A stretch of 64,000 bases of DNA from Rhodospirillales bacterium BBD 1991-14 (lineage in GTDB: Bacteria > Pseudomonadota > Alphaproteobacteria > Kiloniellales > Kiloniellaceae). Each line of letters begins with the position of its first letter. Positions within the stretch are counted from its first letter, which is position 1. Positions 49,993 to 58,629 of this stretch are shown here, one piece after another. The translations under genes and the position numbers were made by a program. Location: assembly GCA_001657395.1 (NCBI GenBank), contig LYSY01000004.1:248001-312000 (forward strand). Direction: 5' to 3'. A model generated the notes under the pieces. That model was not told where the DNA came from, did no database searches, and saw nothing but the letters and a program-made list of their open reading frames with translations.

Positions 49993-50061
49993 AGGAAGGC
50001 TGATTGGAATGAACTATCAAAGGTGGCGTTTATATCGTGCCTTACGATGGGGCTTTCAACC

Positions 50062-50156
50062 GCCGATCTGCGCCGATTTATGGCCGATCTTCGGGGTAGA
50101 TCGGGAATTCCTATCAATGACACTCCGAGGGCCGATTGGATCATCAGCTGGCCGAT
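50062..50156. promoter_or_regulatory. Phased GCCGAT repeats in the divergent LysR promoter
   Basis: GCCGAT begins at 50062, 50072, 50083, 50131 and 50151: the first three are 10-11 bp apart and the last two 20 bp apart, so all lie roughly on the same helix face. The region sits between the OxyR-like gene and the coiled-coil gene at 50209. LysR tetramers often bind such phased elements. Confidence 0.45.
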
Positions 50157-50208
50157 CCCCAATTACTCCTGTGATGAAGGCTGGAGTCCGGGACGGAGGA
50201 GACAGAGG

Positions 50209-51009
50209 ATGGTGTGGCGCTTTCTGAAGCACTTCGGCATGAACAAGGCCAGCGGGGTCTTGGAGGACTTTACCGCGGCTGTTGTGGCCTTCGATCCGGA
50301 GACTGCAAGCCGCGCGCAGATCGACATGATGCAGGCCGAATTGCACAAGCTGGGCCGCCGCCTCGCGGACGCCGAAGCCGAAGTGCGCCGCGAGCACGAG
50401 GAAACCGCTGCGCTGCGCCGGACTTACGAGGAGTACCTTAAGGCCGCCCAGATGCTTGAGGCCAAGTTGAGGGAAGAAGAGAGCGGCCAGACGAGGGCCG
50501 AGATCGAGGTCAGCCTCACCAAGGTGATCACGAAGCTCGAAGAACTGAAGCCCGAGATCGAGCGGGAAGAGCAGGAGGACCAGGAAGTGGAGGCCTGGCG
50601 CGCCGAGCTGCGCCGTTCCTTCGAGGCGCTTGGCGAGAAGCTGCGGCAGTCGCAGAGCGAACTGACGGCGGCGAAGCGCCAGTTGGAAATGGCCCGCCTG
50701 CGTAAGGAGCGCCCCGAGGTGCAGGACCGGAGGGCCCAGGAGGCAGCGGGCGTCACTGGTTCGATCTCGGCTCTCAGTGTGGCTCTCGATGCAATGAACC
50801 AGCAGACCGCGAAGTTGCGGGCGGAATCGGAAACGCTGCAGCTGAAGACGGGGCTCTTTCAGACCGAGCAGTTGGAGAGCGATCCGCATTTCGCGGCCGC
50901 GCTCACAGCCGCGCGCGGCACAGCCGGAAAAGAGAAGAAGAGCCTGTCCGAGCGCTTGGCGGCGTTGAACGGTCGGTCGGCGCCTCACCACCTGAGCGCC
51001 GCCGAGTAG
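50209..51009 (+). CDS. Coiled-coil protein of unknown function
   Basis: 266 aa from ATG 50209, with GGAGGA 9-14 nt upstream; the frame is open far upstream but that part is antisense to LysR. Nearly the whole protein is long charged helix: AQIDMMQAELHKLGRRLADA, EETAALRRTYEEYLKAAQML, SEALGEKLRQSQSELTAAK-like heptads. It ends SLSERLAALNG. The overall shape recalls PspA/IM30-type proteins, but I cannot assign it. It is probably under control of the divergent OxyR-like regulator. Confidence 0.65.
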   Translation: MVWRFLKHFGMNKASGVLEDFTAAVVAFDPETASRAQIDMMQAELHKLGRRLADAEAEVRREHEETAALRRTYEEYLKAAQMLEAKLREEESGQTRAEIEVSLTKVITKLEELKPEIEREEQEDQEVEAWRAELRRSFEALGEKLRQSQSELTAAKRQLEMARLRKERPEVQDRRAQEAAGVTGSISALSVALDAMNQQTAKLRAESETLQLKTGLFQTEQLESDPHFAAALTAARGTAGKEKKSLSERLAALNGRSAPHHLSAAE

Positions 51010-51175
51010 CGTTCCGGTTCCCCCGCCGGGCCTGTCGGGACCTGCAGCATCCACGGCACGTGCTGCGGGCCCGGCAGGCCCGGCAAAAGACAGGCGGGAC
51101 GGTTGGCGGCTTTTCGAGCCGTAAGTGCCCCGACCTGCAGTTGCCCTGATCAGTAACCTATGGGAGACCTGCCCA

Positions 51176-51442
51176 ATGCGCGTAACTCAAGCCAGCAAAG
51201 CCAGGACCCGCCCGGGTTCCGGGATCGCCAGCCGCTACCGGGCGCTGCTGATGACGCACCGGAGCCTGGATGAAAAGCTTGAGGCCGAGTTGAAGCGGCC
51301 GATGCCCGATACGGCGATCGTACGGCGGATAAAGCGGCGCAAGCTCAGCATCAAGGACGAGTTGGGATCCATGCAGCGGCTGTTCGAGGCGATGGGGACC
51401 AAGATCGAGCCGGCGACGGCGAAAGCGGGCGCGCTGTCCTGA
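51176..51442 (+). CDS. DUF465 (YdcH) family small protein
   Basis: 88 aa from ATG 51176. The C-terminal 55 residues match DUF465: SRYRALLMTHRSLDEKLEAE, PMPDTAIVRRIKRRKLSIKD (Leu-Lys rich, KLxxKDE motif), then an extended end. Function unknown; these small helical proteins are common in proteobacteria. It is convergent with the GH13 gene, whose stop lies 9 bp away. Confidence 0.7.
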   Translation: MRVTQASKARTRPGSGIASRYRALLMTHRSLDEKLEAELKRPMPDTAIVRRIKRRKLSIKDELGSMQRLFEAMGTKIEPATAKAGALS

Positions 51443-51451
51443 CGGCCGGCT

Positions 51452-53236
51452 TCAGTCGGCCGCGATCCAGACCGCCTGGTAGGGGCGAAGTTCGAAGCGG
51501 ATGGTTTCTTCGCCTGGTCGCGCGACGGTCTGCGAGCCGATGAGATCAAGCAGTCTGTCCGCCTTGGGAAAGCCCAGCGTCATGCGGTTGGCTTGGATCT
51601 GTTGCGGTGCGCCCGATACATTGACGGCCACCCAGAGTCTGTCGCCCGCGCCGCAGCGCAGAATGCTGAACACCGACGGAGCGGCCGGCACGACGGTCTG
51701 ATCTGCGTTCGGATGAAAGGCCGGGCGCGTCCGCCGCAGGCGGAGGAGCGCCAGGTGGCCGTCCAGGATGAGTCGCCGCAAGCTCCCTGGATCCGCAAGG
51801 TCCCCCGCCACAGTGGCGCGATCCAGCTTGGCCCGGTTGATCGAACGGTTGCGCCCGGTCCTGGTCACACCGTCCAGGTCGTTGCGCGAACCCAGCAGGC
51901 TGTGAATATAGATCGCCGGCACGCCGATGACGGAGAGGAGAACAGCCTCCGCCGCCAGGAACTTGGCAGCGCGTGTTGCGTCGTCATCATCGGGTGCGGA
52001 AACCGCGTCAACGAATGAGATGTTGAACTCGTAGGGGGCCGTGCCGCCGCCGGGCAGCGCCCTCATGGAGACCAGGCCGCCGGCGGCCTCGACCTTCTCC
52101 GCCATCCCTGCGATCTGGTCCGGGCTCAAAAGGCCTTCTGCCGGCCGCACGCCGATGCCGTCGTGGGAGGCGAGGAAGTTGAAGAACGTGGTGCCGGGCG
52201 CCGGCGGTTCCAGTGCCGCGGCCCAGTCCGAAAGCGGTTGCGCATCGCCGGTCTGAAACGCATAGAGCGTCAGCGGCGGCAGCGGGAACTGATAGACCAT
52301 ATGGGCTTCGTTGCCGCCGTCACCAAAGTAGCCAATGTTGTCGGTGTGGGGCACGTTCGTTTCTGTGATCAGCAGACAGCCGGGCGCCGCTGTGTCGACC
52401 ACCAGACGCATGATCTGGATGAGGGCATGGGTCTCCGGCAGGTGCATGCAACTCGTGCCCAGTTTCTTCCAAAGAAAACCGATCGCATCCAGGCGGATGA
52501 AGCGCGCGCCCCTGTCGGCATAGAACAGGAGCAGGTCGAGGATCTCAAGGAGGACCTCCGGCGTCGCGTAGTTCAGGTCGATCTGGTCGTCGCTGAACGT
52601 GGTCCAGACGTGCGCGCCGCCTTCGGCGGTTTCGACTTCGGTCAGCAGCGGCAGGGCCCGGGGCCGGATGACCTGGCTGTAGTCGGCCCGCGGGTCGCAG
52701 CGATGGAAGAAGCCGCGCCGCGCCGGATCGCCGGCGACAAAGGCCTCGAACCAGGCGCTCTGCCGCGAGACGTGATTGATCACCGCATCGAGCATGATGT
52801 CGAAGTGTTGCGCCAGGCGGGCTATGTCATCCCAGCCGCCGAATGACGGATTGACGGCACGATAGTCGATGACCGAAAAGCCGTCGTCCGAACTCGCAGG
52901 ATAGCAAGGCAGAAGATGCACCGCTGAGACGGCGCCGCTGAGGTGCTCGGCGAGAAAGGCTTCGAGCGCCGCGAGCGGCGCCGTGTCGCCATCGCGGATG
53001 CTGTCGGCGTAGCTGATGAGCACGACGTCGCCATGATCGACCCAGCGTGCGCCGCCATCTCTGCCCCGCTGCGCGACCAGCGCCGCGATCTGTTCCGTAA
53101 GCCGCTCAGTCTGGTCGCTTGCGTAGATGGTCAGCAGCAGAGCCCGCAGCGCGGACTCGAAGGTGGCGCCGGAGCAGCCCGGCAAGATCCCCTGTCCGGC
53201 CGGATCGGACGCTTGTTGACGCCCCGAATGGCTCAT
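51452..53236 (-). CDS. GH13 subfamily 18 sugar phosphorylase (glucosylglycerate/sucrose phosphorylase type)
   Basis: 594 aa. The (beta/alpha)8 motifs are present: HLLPCYPASSDDGFSVIDYR, DAVINHVSRQSAWFEAFVAG, the nucleophile Asp in GARFIRLDAIGFLWKKLGTS, the acid/base Glu in LLITETNVPHTDNIGYF, the third acid in FLASHDGIGVRPAEGLL. The FGDGGNEAHMVYQFPLPPL block is typical of GH13_18. The length (about 590) fits glucosylglycerate phosphorylase (YcjM-like) better than classical sucrose phosphorylase (about 490-505). It would release glucose-1-phosphate from the imported glucoside in the cytoplasm. Divergent from the LacI gene. Confidence 0.85.
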   Translation of the reverse strand: MSHSGRQQASDPAGQGILPGCSGATFESALRALLLTIYASDQTERLTEQIAALVAQRGRDGGARWVDHGDVVLISYADSIRDGDTAPLAALEAFLAEHLSGAVSAVHLLPCYPASSDDGFSVIDYRAVNPSFGGWDDIARLAQHFDIMLDAVINHVSRQSAWFEAFVAGDPARRGFFHRCDPRADYSQVIRPRALPLLTEVETAEGGAHVWTTFSDDQIDLNYATPEVLLEILDLLLFYADRGARFIRLDAIGFLWKKLGTSCMHLPETHALIQIMRLVVDTAAPGCLLITETNVPHTDNIGYFGDGGNEAHMVYQFPLPPLTLYAFQTGDAQPLSDWAAALEPPAPGTTFFNFLASHDGIGVRPAEGLLSPDQIAGMAEKVEAAGGLVSMRALPGGGTAPYEFNISFVDAVSAPDDDDATRAAKFLAAEAVLLSVIGVPAIYIHSLLGSRNDLDGVTRTGRNRSINRAKLDRATVAGDLADPGSLRRLILDGHLALLRLRRTRPAFHPNADQTVVPAAPSVFSILRCGAGDRLWVAVNVSGAPQQIQANRMTLGFPKADRLLDLIGSQTVARPGEETIRFELRPYQAVWIAAD

Positions 53237-53384
53237 TCTTGTCCGTTTCTCTTTTGGCCGTTTCGTGCTGTTCCCTTATCGGCACGGGTCTTCCCAAAAG
53301 CAGGGTCGGCCGTGCCAAGGCGACGACTTTGCTGCTCGAGTATGTACTGATCAATTCGGATAAATGGTAGCGAATTCGGTTTCG

Positions 53385-53393
53385 GAAAGTTTC
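53385..53393. promoter_or_regulatory. Possible LacI operator between phosphorylase and regulator genes
   Basis: GAAAGTTTC is an odd-centred palindrome in the 228-bp divergent region 53237-53464, inside CGGAAAGTTTCG. GAAA/TTTC cores are common in LacI operators. A second GGTTTCGG-like half lies just upstream. Confidence 0.35.
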
Positions 53394-53464
53394 GTTGCAA
53401 TTGGTTCCGATGTGGGACTACGGTTGTGCAAATAAGAAAAACTCAGGGAGGAACCGCGGAGGCC

Positions 53465-54550
53465 ATGGGCTCGCGCGGAAAAGTGACGATCGACGCGCTT
53501 GCGCGCGAACTCGATCTGGCCAAGAGCACCGTCTCGCGGGCCCTGAACGGCTATCCCGACATTGCCGAAACCACGCGGGCGCGGGTGCAGGCGGCCGCTT
53601 TGGCCTCCGGCTATGCGGCGTCCAGCATGGCGCGCAATCTCAAGCGCGGGCGGGTCGACACGGTTGGTGTCGTGCTGCCCGGCGAACAGCTCGATATCTC
53701 CAGTCCTTTCCTCGTGCAGTTCCTGCGCGGCGCCACCCGCGTTCTGGAAACCCGCGGGATCGACCTGCTGGTCGCCAGCGCCCCGGCGCCCGAGAAGTGG
53801 CGCGAGACCTATGACCGCCTGATCGTGACACGCAAGGTTGACGGCTTCATTCTGACCCGCACGCTCTCCGAAGACCCGCGCGTCGCCTACCTGCGCGAGA
53901 AGGCCGTGCCCTTTGTCGCTTTCGGCCGCACGGCCACATCCGAGAACTTCGCCTGGCTGGATGTGGACTGCGGCGCGGCGGCGGCGGAAGCAGTCGCCCA
54001 TCTGGTCGCCCTCGGGCATCGCCGGATCGCCCACATCACCGCTTCGCCGAACGTCAATTTTGCGCGCATCCGGCGTGAAGCGATTTGCGAGAAGCTGCTG
54101 TCCCTCGGCTTCTACGATCCCGCACTGGTGGTGGAGGTCGGGCTGACCGCCGACGGCGGACGCCGTGCCACCTATGAGCTGATGCGCGGCGAACAGCCGC
54201 CCACGGCGCTGATCTGCGATCTCGATCTTCTGGCCTTCGGCGCCATGGGCGCATTGCGCGATCTCGGCCTGGATGTGGGCAGGGACGTCTCCGTCCTGGG
54301 ATACGGTGACGTGCCGATGGCCCCTGTGCATTCACCACCGCTTAGCACCTGGTCGCAGGACGCCGACAGCGCCGGGGCCTGGGTGGCTGAGATGCTCCTT
54401 GCGCTGATCAGTGGGACGGCGCCGGAGATCCTTCAGAGAGTCAGGCCTGCCGGTTTCGTGCGCCGTGCTTCGGATGGCGCGCCGGCATTGGATACCGCGG
54501 CATTGCGGCAGCGCCTGGCCGAGGTGCCGGCCACCGCTTTCCCGCCATAG
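53465..54550 (+). CDS. LacI-family regulator of the glycoside locus
   Basis: 361 aa from ATG 53465 (AGGGAGGAA upstream). HTH VTIDALARELDLAKSTVSRA with LNGYPDIAETTRARVQAAAL, hinge MARNLKRGRVDTVGVVLPG. Effector domain FLRGATRVLETRGIDLLVAS, AVAHLVALGHRRIAHITASP and VSVLGYGDVPMAPVHSPPLS. It lies between the phosphorylase and the importer and probably represses both until the glycoside or a derivative is bound. Confidence 0.88.
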   Translation: MGSRGKVTIDALARELDLAKSTVSRALNGYPDIAETTRARVQAAALASGYAASSMARNLKRGRVDTVGVVLPGEQLDISSPFLVQFLRGATRVLETRGIDLLVASAPAPEKWRETYDRLIVTRKVDGFILTRTLSEDPRVAYLREKAVPFVAFGRTATSENFAWLDVDCGAAAAEAVAHLVALGHRRIAHITASPNVNFARIRREAICEKLLSLGFYDPALVVEVGLTADGGRRATYELMRGEQPPTALICDLDLLAFGAMGALRDLGLDVGRDVSVLGYGDVPMAPVHSPPLSTWSQDADSAGAWVAEMLLALISGTAPEILQRVRPAGFVRRASDGAPALDTAALRQRLAEVPATAFPP

Positions 54551-54611
54551 GCCAGTTGAGAATAGGCCAGTCGAGAAAGAAGAACACCACAACACGGAAG
54601 GGAGCCCAGTT

Positions 54612-55955
54612 ATGTCGATTCTCAGACCTCTCGGCCTGATGACCGCGGCGGCGATGATCTTCGCCGCGCAGACAGCCGCGGCCGAGACGATCCGCTTCTG
54701 GACCACCGAAGAACAGCCCGAACGTCTTGCCAAGCAGCAGGCCCTGGCGCAGGAGTTCGAGTCCAAGACCGGCGTGACCGTGGAGGTCATCCCCGTCTCG
54801 GAAACCGACCTCGGCAAGCGCGCGACCGCTGCCTTTGCGGCGAACGACCTGCCGGATGTCATCTATCACACCCTGCAGTACGTGCAGCCTTGGGCCGAGG
54901 CCGGCATCCTGGACATCGACGCCAACACCGAGGCTGTCGAGGAACTCGGTCTCGATACCTTCGCGCCGGGCGCTCTCGCCATGGCAGACGTGGACGGCGA
55001 CACCGCCGCGGTTCCGGTCGACGGCTGGACCCAGATGGTGGTCTATCGCAAGGATCTCTTCGAGGCCGCAGGGCTCTCCGCGCCGGACAGCTATGCCGAC
55101 ATCGTCGCGGCGGTGGAGAAGCTGCACAACCCGCCGGAAGTCTATGGTTTCGTCGCGGCGACCAAGATCGACGAGAACTTCATGAGCCAGGTGCTGGAAC
55201 ACGTTCTGCTGGCCAACGGCGCGACCCCGATGTCGGCGGACGGCATCGCCGGCTTCGAGGAGCAGAGGCTGGTCGAGGCGCTGGAGTTCTACAAGACCAT
55301 CGCCAAGGCTTCGCCGCCCGGAGAGCTGTTCTGGAAGCAGTCGCGCGAGCTCTATTTCGCCGGCAAGGCGGCCATGATCATCTGGTCGCCCTTCATCCTG
55401 GACGAGCTGGCAGGCCTGCGCGATTCGGCGCCGCCCACCATCAACGACGACCCGACCTCGACCGAGCTTGCCTCCAAGACCGGGGTGGTCACCACCTTTG
55501 CCGGGCCCTCCAACCCCGACGGTGCGGCCTGGGCGGACATCCGCTACTTCGGCGTCACCAGTTCCGCCGACACCGACAACGCCATCGAGTTCGTGAAGTT
55601 CTCCATGACCGAGGGCTATGGCCAGACCCTCTCCATCGCGCCGGAAGGCAAGTTTCCGGTGCGCCGGGGCGATGACGGAAATCCCGACAAGTATGTCGAG
55701 CTCTGGTCGACGCTGCCGGTGGGTGTCGACCGCAAGGCGCCGCTGACCGAACTCTATCCGCCAGAGGTGATCGACTCGATCGTGACCGGGCTTGACTCGG
55801 CACAGCGCTGGGGCGTCGAGGAAGGCCAGTTGTCGGCCGCCTCCAAGGTGGTCAACAGCCAGGTCATCAATCAGATCACGCGACGCTTCATCGATGATGA
55901 GATCTCGGCGGCCGAAGCCGCCAAGGCGATCAACGAGGAACTCGGCAAGCTCTGA
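54612..55955 (+). CDS. Sugar ABC transporter substrate-binding protein (family 1)
   Basis: 447 aa from ATG 54612; signal peptide MSILRPLGLMTAAAMIFAAQ with cleavage near AAAE. The mature start ETIRFWTTEEQPERLAKQQA and GVTVEVIPVSETDLGKR are typical of MalE/UgpB-like proteins. FWKQSRELYFAGKAAMIIWS and GYGQTLSIAPEGKFPVRRGD follow. It would bind a glucoside such as glucosylglycerate. A strong hairpin lies 14 bp after its stop. Confidence 0.88.
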   Translation: MSILRPLGLMTAAAMIFAAQTAAAETIRFWTTEEQPERLAKQQALAQEFESKTGVTVEVIPVSETDLGKRATAAFAANDLPDVIYHTLQYVQPWAEAGILDIDANTEAVEELGLDTFAPGALAMADVDGDTAAVPVDGWTQMVVYRKDLFEAAGLSAPDSYADIVAAVEKLHNPPEVYGFVAATKIDENFMSQVLEHVLLANGATPMSADGIAGFEEQRLVEALEFYKTIAKASPPGELFWKQSRELYFAGKAAMIIWSPFILDELAGLRDSAPPTINDDPTSTELASKTGVVTTFAGPSNPDGAAWADIRYFGVTSSADTDNAIEFVKFSMTEGYGQTLSIAPEGKFPVRRGDDGNPDKYVELWSTLPVGVDRKAPLTELYPPEVIDSIVTGLDSAQRWGVEEGQLSAASKVVNSQVINQITRRFIDDEISAAEAAKAINEELGKL

Positions 55956-55968
55956 TCCCTATCCCCGT

Positions 55969-55991
55969 GCGGACCGGTGCCGCCGGTCCGC
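55969..55991 (+). terminator. Intra-operon hairpin after binding-protein gene (glycoside system)
   Basis: GCGGACCGG-TGCCG-CCGGTCCGC: perfect 9-bp stem and 5-nt loop, 14 bp after the binding-protein stop and before the first permease. No T run. Confidence 0.7.
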
Positions 55992-56052
55992 GCGAGGGGG
56001 CGGATCGGAGTAGCGAAGATCCGAAGAAGGGGGACTGGGGGAGGAAGGCGAA

Positions 56053-57372
56053 ATGGCAGAAGTTGCGCAAAGCGGCGTCGCCCGGCACGAGGCGGAAACG
56101 GCAGCCCCACCGCAGGGTGTCGGCCCCCTGCAGAGGCGCGAGGCGCGGCTGGCCTGGACGATGCTGGCGCCGACCTTCCTGATCGTCGCCTTGATCGTCG
56201 CTCTCCCCCTTGTCGCCAACTTCTGGATTTCCGCCAAGCCGATCCAACTCGCCGATCTGCGCGCGCCCGAGGCCACCATCAACGAAAGGGTGAGCGGCGA
56301 GGCCGTGGCCGCGGGCGAGACCTTCCGCGTCACCTATACACTGCGCAATTCCTCGCCCAACCTTCCGGTGCGCGGTGCGGCCTTTACCGACACCCTGCCC
56401 GAAGGCGTCGATCTCGCCGTTGACGACGAGCGTTGCGTTCTGTCCGGCCGCAACCTCACCTGCACTTTCGGCGATCTTGAACCGCGCGGCAGGGAGCGGC
56501 TGCACTTCGAGGCGACGGCGCAAACGGATATCGCCAATGTCGAGTCCCTGCTCGAGGGCACGGCGGCCGTTGCCCAGGGCAGGGGTGAGAACGCGCTGAC
56601 CAGCCTGTCCTTCACGGGGGAGAACTTCCGCAAGGTCTTCAATGCCACCGAGTTCTGGGACGTTCTCTGGACGTCGATCCTCTATACCGTCTTCGGCACC
56701 GGCGGCGCCCTGATCCTGGGCCTCTTCGCCGCCTTGCTGCTGGATCAGGCCTTCCGCGGACGGGCCTTCCTGCGCGGTCTCTTCCTCTTTCCCTATGTCG
56801 CGCCCGTCATTGCCGTTGCCTATACCTGGGTGACCCTGCTGGACCCGAACTCAGGGGCGCTCAACGCCATCCTCATGCAGATCGGCGCGACGGAGGGGCC
56901 GATCAATTTCCTGGGCCAGCGCGCCGCGGGCGAGATCAGCCTCTTCGGCCTGACCGTCGAGTTTCCGCTGGCCCTGACGACGGTCATCATTTTCGAGGCC
57001 TGGCGCTACTTCCCGCTCTCCTTCCTCTTCATCCTGGCGCGCATGCAGTCGATCAACACCGACATGTACGAAGCGGCGGAGATCGACGGAGCGACGCCCT
57101 TTCAGCAGTTCTGGCACTTATCGCTGCCGCAGCTGGCAACCATCCTGGCAATCCTCTTCCTGCTGCGCTTCATCTGGACCTTCAACAAGTTCGACGACAT
57201 CTTCCTCTTGACCGGCGGCGCGGCGGGCACACGCACGCTGACGGTGAATGTCTACGAGCAGGCGATTGCGCTTTCGAACATCGGCGCCGGTGCAGCGGTT
57301 GCCGTGGTGGTGTTCTTCGTGCTGCTGGCCTTCGCCCTGGTGTTCTTCCGCTTCTCGCCGAAGGAGGATTGA
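56053..57372 (+). CDS. Sugar ABC transporter permease (MalF-like) with inserted DUF11-like domain
   Basis: 439 aa. The first TM helix is at about 37-58 (MLAPTFLIVALIVALPLVAN). It is followed not by a short loop but by an extracytoplasmic domain of about 100 residues (about 72-175): AGETFRVTYTLRNSSPNLPV, GAAFTDTLPEGVDLAVDD, CVLSGRNLTCTFGDLEPRGR. This is a DUF11/conserved-repeat-type Ig-like fold with two Cys (128 and 137). The MalF-type core with the remaining helices follows, and the EAA loop YEAAEIDGATPFQQFWHLSL. The insertion may contact the binding protein or the substrate. Confidence 0.85.
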   Translation: MAEVAQSGVARHEAETAAPPQGVGPLQRREARLAWTMLAPTFLIVALIVALPLVANFWISAKPIQLADLRAPEATINERVSGEAVAAGETFRVTYTLRNSSPNLPVRGAAFTDTLPEGVDLAVDDERCVLSGRNLTCTFGDLEPRGRERLHFEATAQTDIANVESLLEGTAAVAQGRGENALTSLSFTGENFRKVFNATEFWDVLWTSILYTVFGTGGALILGLFAALLLDQAFRGRAFLRGLFLFPYVAPVIAVAYTWVTLLDPNSGALNAILMQIGATEGPINFLGQRAAGEISLFGLTVEFPLALTTVIIFEAWRYFPLSFLFILARMQSINTDMYEAAEIDGATPFQQFWHLSLPQLATILAILFLLRFIWTFNKFDDIFLLTGGAAGTRTLTVNVYEQAIALSNIGAGAAVAVVVFFVLLAFALVFFRFSPKED

Positions 57373-57373
57373 G

Positions 57374-58624
57374 ATGGCTGCGCTGACCCAGACCGGCGGA
57401 TACGGCCTGCGTTCGGGCCTTGCGGTTGCGGCGCTCGCCGGCCTTTCCTTCGGCCTTGTCTTCATGATCGTCGTGGGCGTGACACTGGCTCTGGTGACCG
57501 GCCTGCCGGCGCGCCCGCCGGTTGGCGCTGCGGCCCTGGCCGGCCTGGCCGCGGCCCTCTTCGTTGCCTTTACGCCGGTCGAAAGGCGCAGCAACCGCAC
57601 GCGCAGCTACGCCGCTTCGATCATGTTTCTGGTTCTTGTGATCTTCTCCCTCGGCCAGGTCTTCGGCCTCCCGCTTAGCGAGGGCAGCATCTGGCAGCTC
57701 ATCGGCCTTGCTGTCTTCATCGGCGTCACCGTGCAGTCGATCTGGCTCTGTGTCGGCGACGCACCGGCCGGAACGGTGCGGCGCTACGATTTTGAGAAGC
57801 TGGTGATCCGCGTACTCAAAGGCCAGGGCTACATCTTCTTCACCGTCTTCGTGGTGCTGCCCTTCTATGTGATGGTGATGACGAGCTTCAAGAGCCAGGC
57901 GGAACTTCTGGCCAATCCGCTCGACTTCTCCATTGACCTGGGCAAGGCGAACCTCTTCGGGAGCTACACCGAACTCTTCACCAAGTTCAACTTCGGCACC
58001 TATATCCTCAACTCTGCCTTTGTCTCGGTCTGCACCGTGCTGGTGACCCTGCTGATCGCGGTGCCGGGGGCCTATGCCGTCGCGCGCCTGCGCTTTCGCG
58101 GCCGCGATGCCTTCGCCCGCTCGATCCTGCTGATCTACATGGTGCCGGCCATCGTTCTGGTGCTGCCGCTCTATGCCGTCTTCAGTCAGCTGGAATTGCG
58201 TAACACGATCCTCGGCCTGCTGATCGTCTATCCGGCCACCACCATCCCCGTCGCGCTCTACATGCTGCAGGGCTACTTCCGCGGCCTGCCGGCAGAGATG
58301 GAGGAGGCCGGTCTGATGGACGGCCTCACGCGCATCGGTGTGATCATCAAGATCACCCTGCCGCTCAGTCTGCCGGCGCTGGCCTCCGTCGGGCTCTATG
58401 TGTTCATGATCGCCTGGAACGAATTTCTCTTCGCCTTCATGTTCCTGGACGATCCGGCCATCTTCACCCTGCCGCGCGGCGTCGCCTCGCTGAACTCCTC
58501 GGAGCTGCCGCGCGAACTGATGATGGGCGGTGCCGTCATCGCCACCGTGCCGATCATGGCGATCTTCCTCTGGCTCGAACGCTTCATGGTTCAGGGCCTC
58601 TCCGCCGGTGCCGTGAAGGGCTGA
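57374..58624 (+). CDS. Sugar ABC transporter permease (MalG-like) with extra N-terminal membrane region
   Basis: 416 aa from ATG 57374, 1 bp after the preceding stop and behind AAGGAGG; longer upstream frames are antisense artefacts of the first permease. Residues 1-135 form about four extra TM segments (LAGLSFGLVFMIVVGVTLAL, AALAGLAAALFVAF, IMFLVLVIFSLGQVFGLPL, LIGLAVFIGVTVQSIWLCVG), absent from standard MalG. The MalG core starts near FEKLVIRVLKGQGYIFFTVF and has EEAGLMDGLTRIGVIIKITL as EAA loop. The extension's purpose is unknown. Confidence 0.82.
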   Translation: MAALTQTGGYGLRSGLAVAALAGLSFGLVFMIVVGVTLALVTGLPARPPVGAAALAGLAAALFVAFTPVERRSNRTRSYAASIMFLVLVIFSLGQVFGLPLSEGSIWQLIGLAVFIGVTVQSIWLCVGDAPAGTVRRYDFEKLVIRVLKGQGYIFFTVFVVLPFYVMVMTSFKSQAELLANPLDFSIDLGKANLFGSYTELFTKFNFGTYILNSAFVSVCTVLVTLLIAVPGAYAVARLRFRGRDAFARSILLIYMVPAIVLVLPLYAVFSQLELRNTILGLLIVYPATTIPVALYMLQGYFRGLPAEMEEAGLMDGLTRIGVIIKITLPLSLPALASVGLYVFMIAWNEFLFAFMFLDDPAIFTLPRGVASLNSSELPRELMMGGAVIATVPIMAIFLWLERFMVQGLSAGAVKG

Positions 58625-58629
58625 GCAGA

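Noticed and set aside
49363-51009. 548-aa plus-strand protein starting at 49363
   Set aside because: The first 280 residues are antisense to the LysR gene. The real coiled-coil gene starts at 50209 behind a Shine-Dalgarno.
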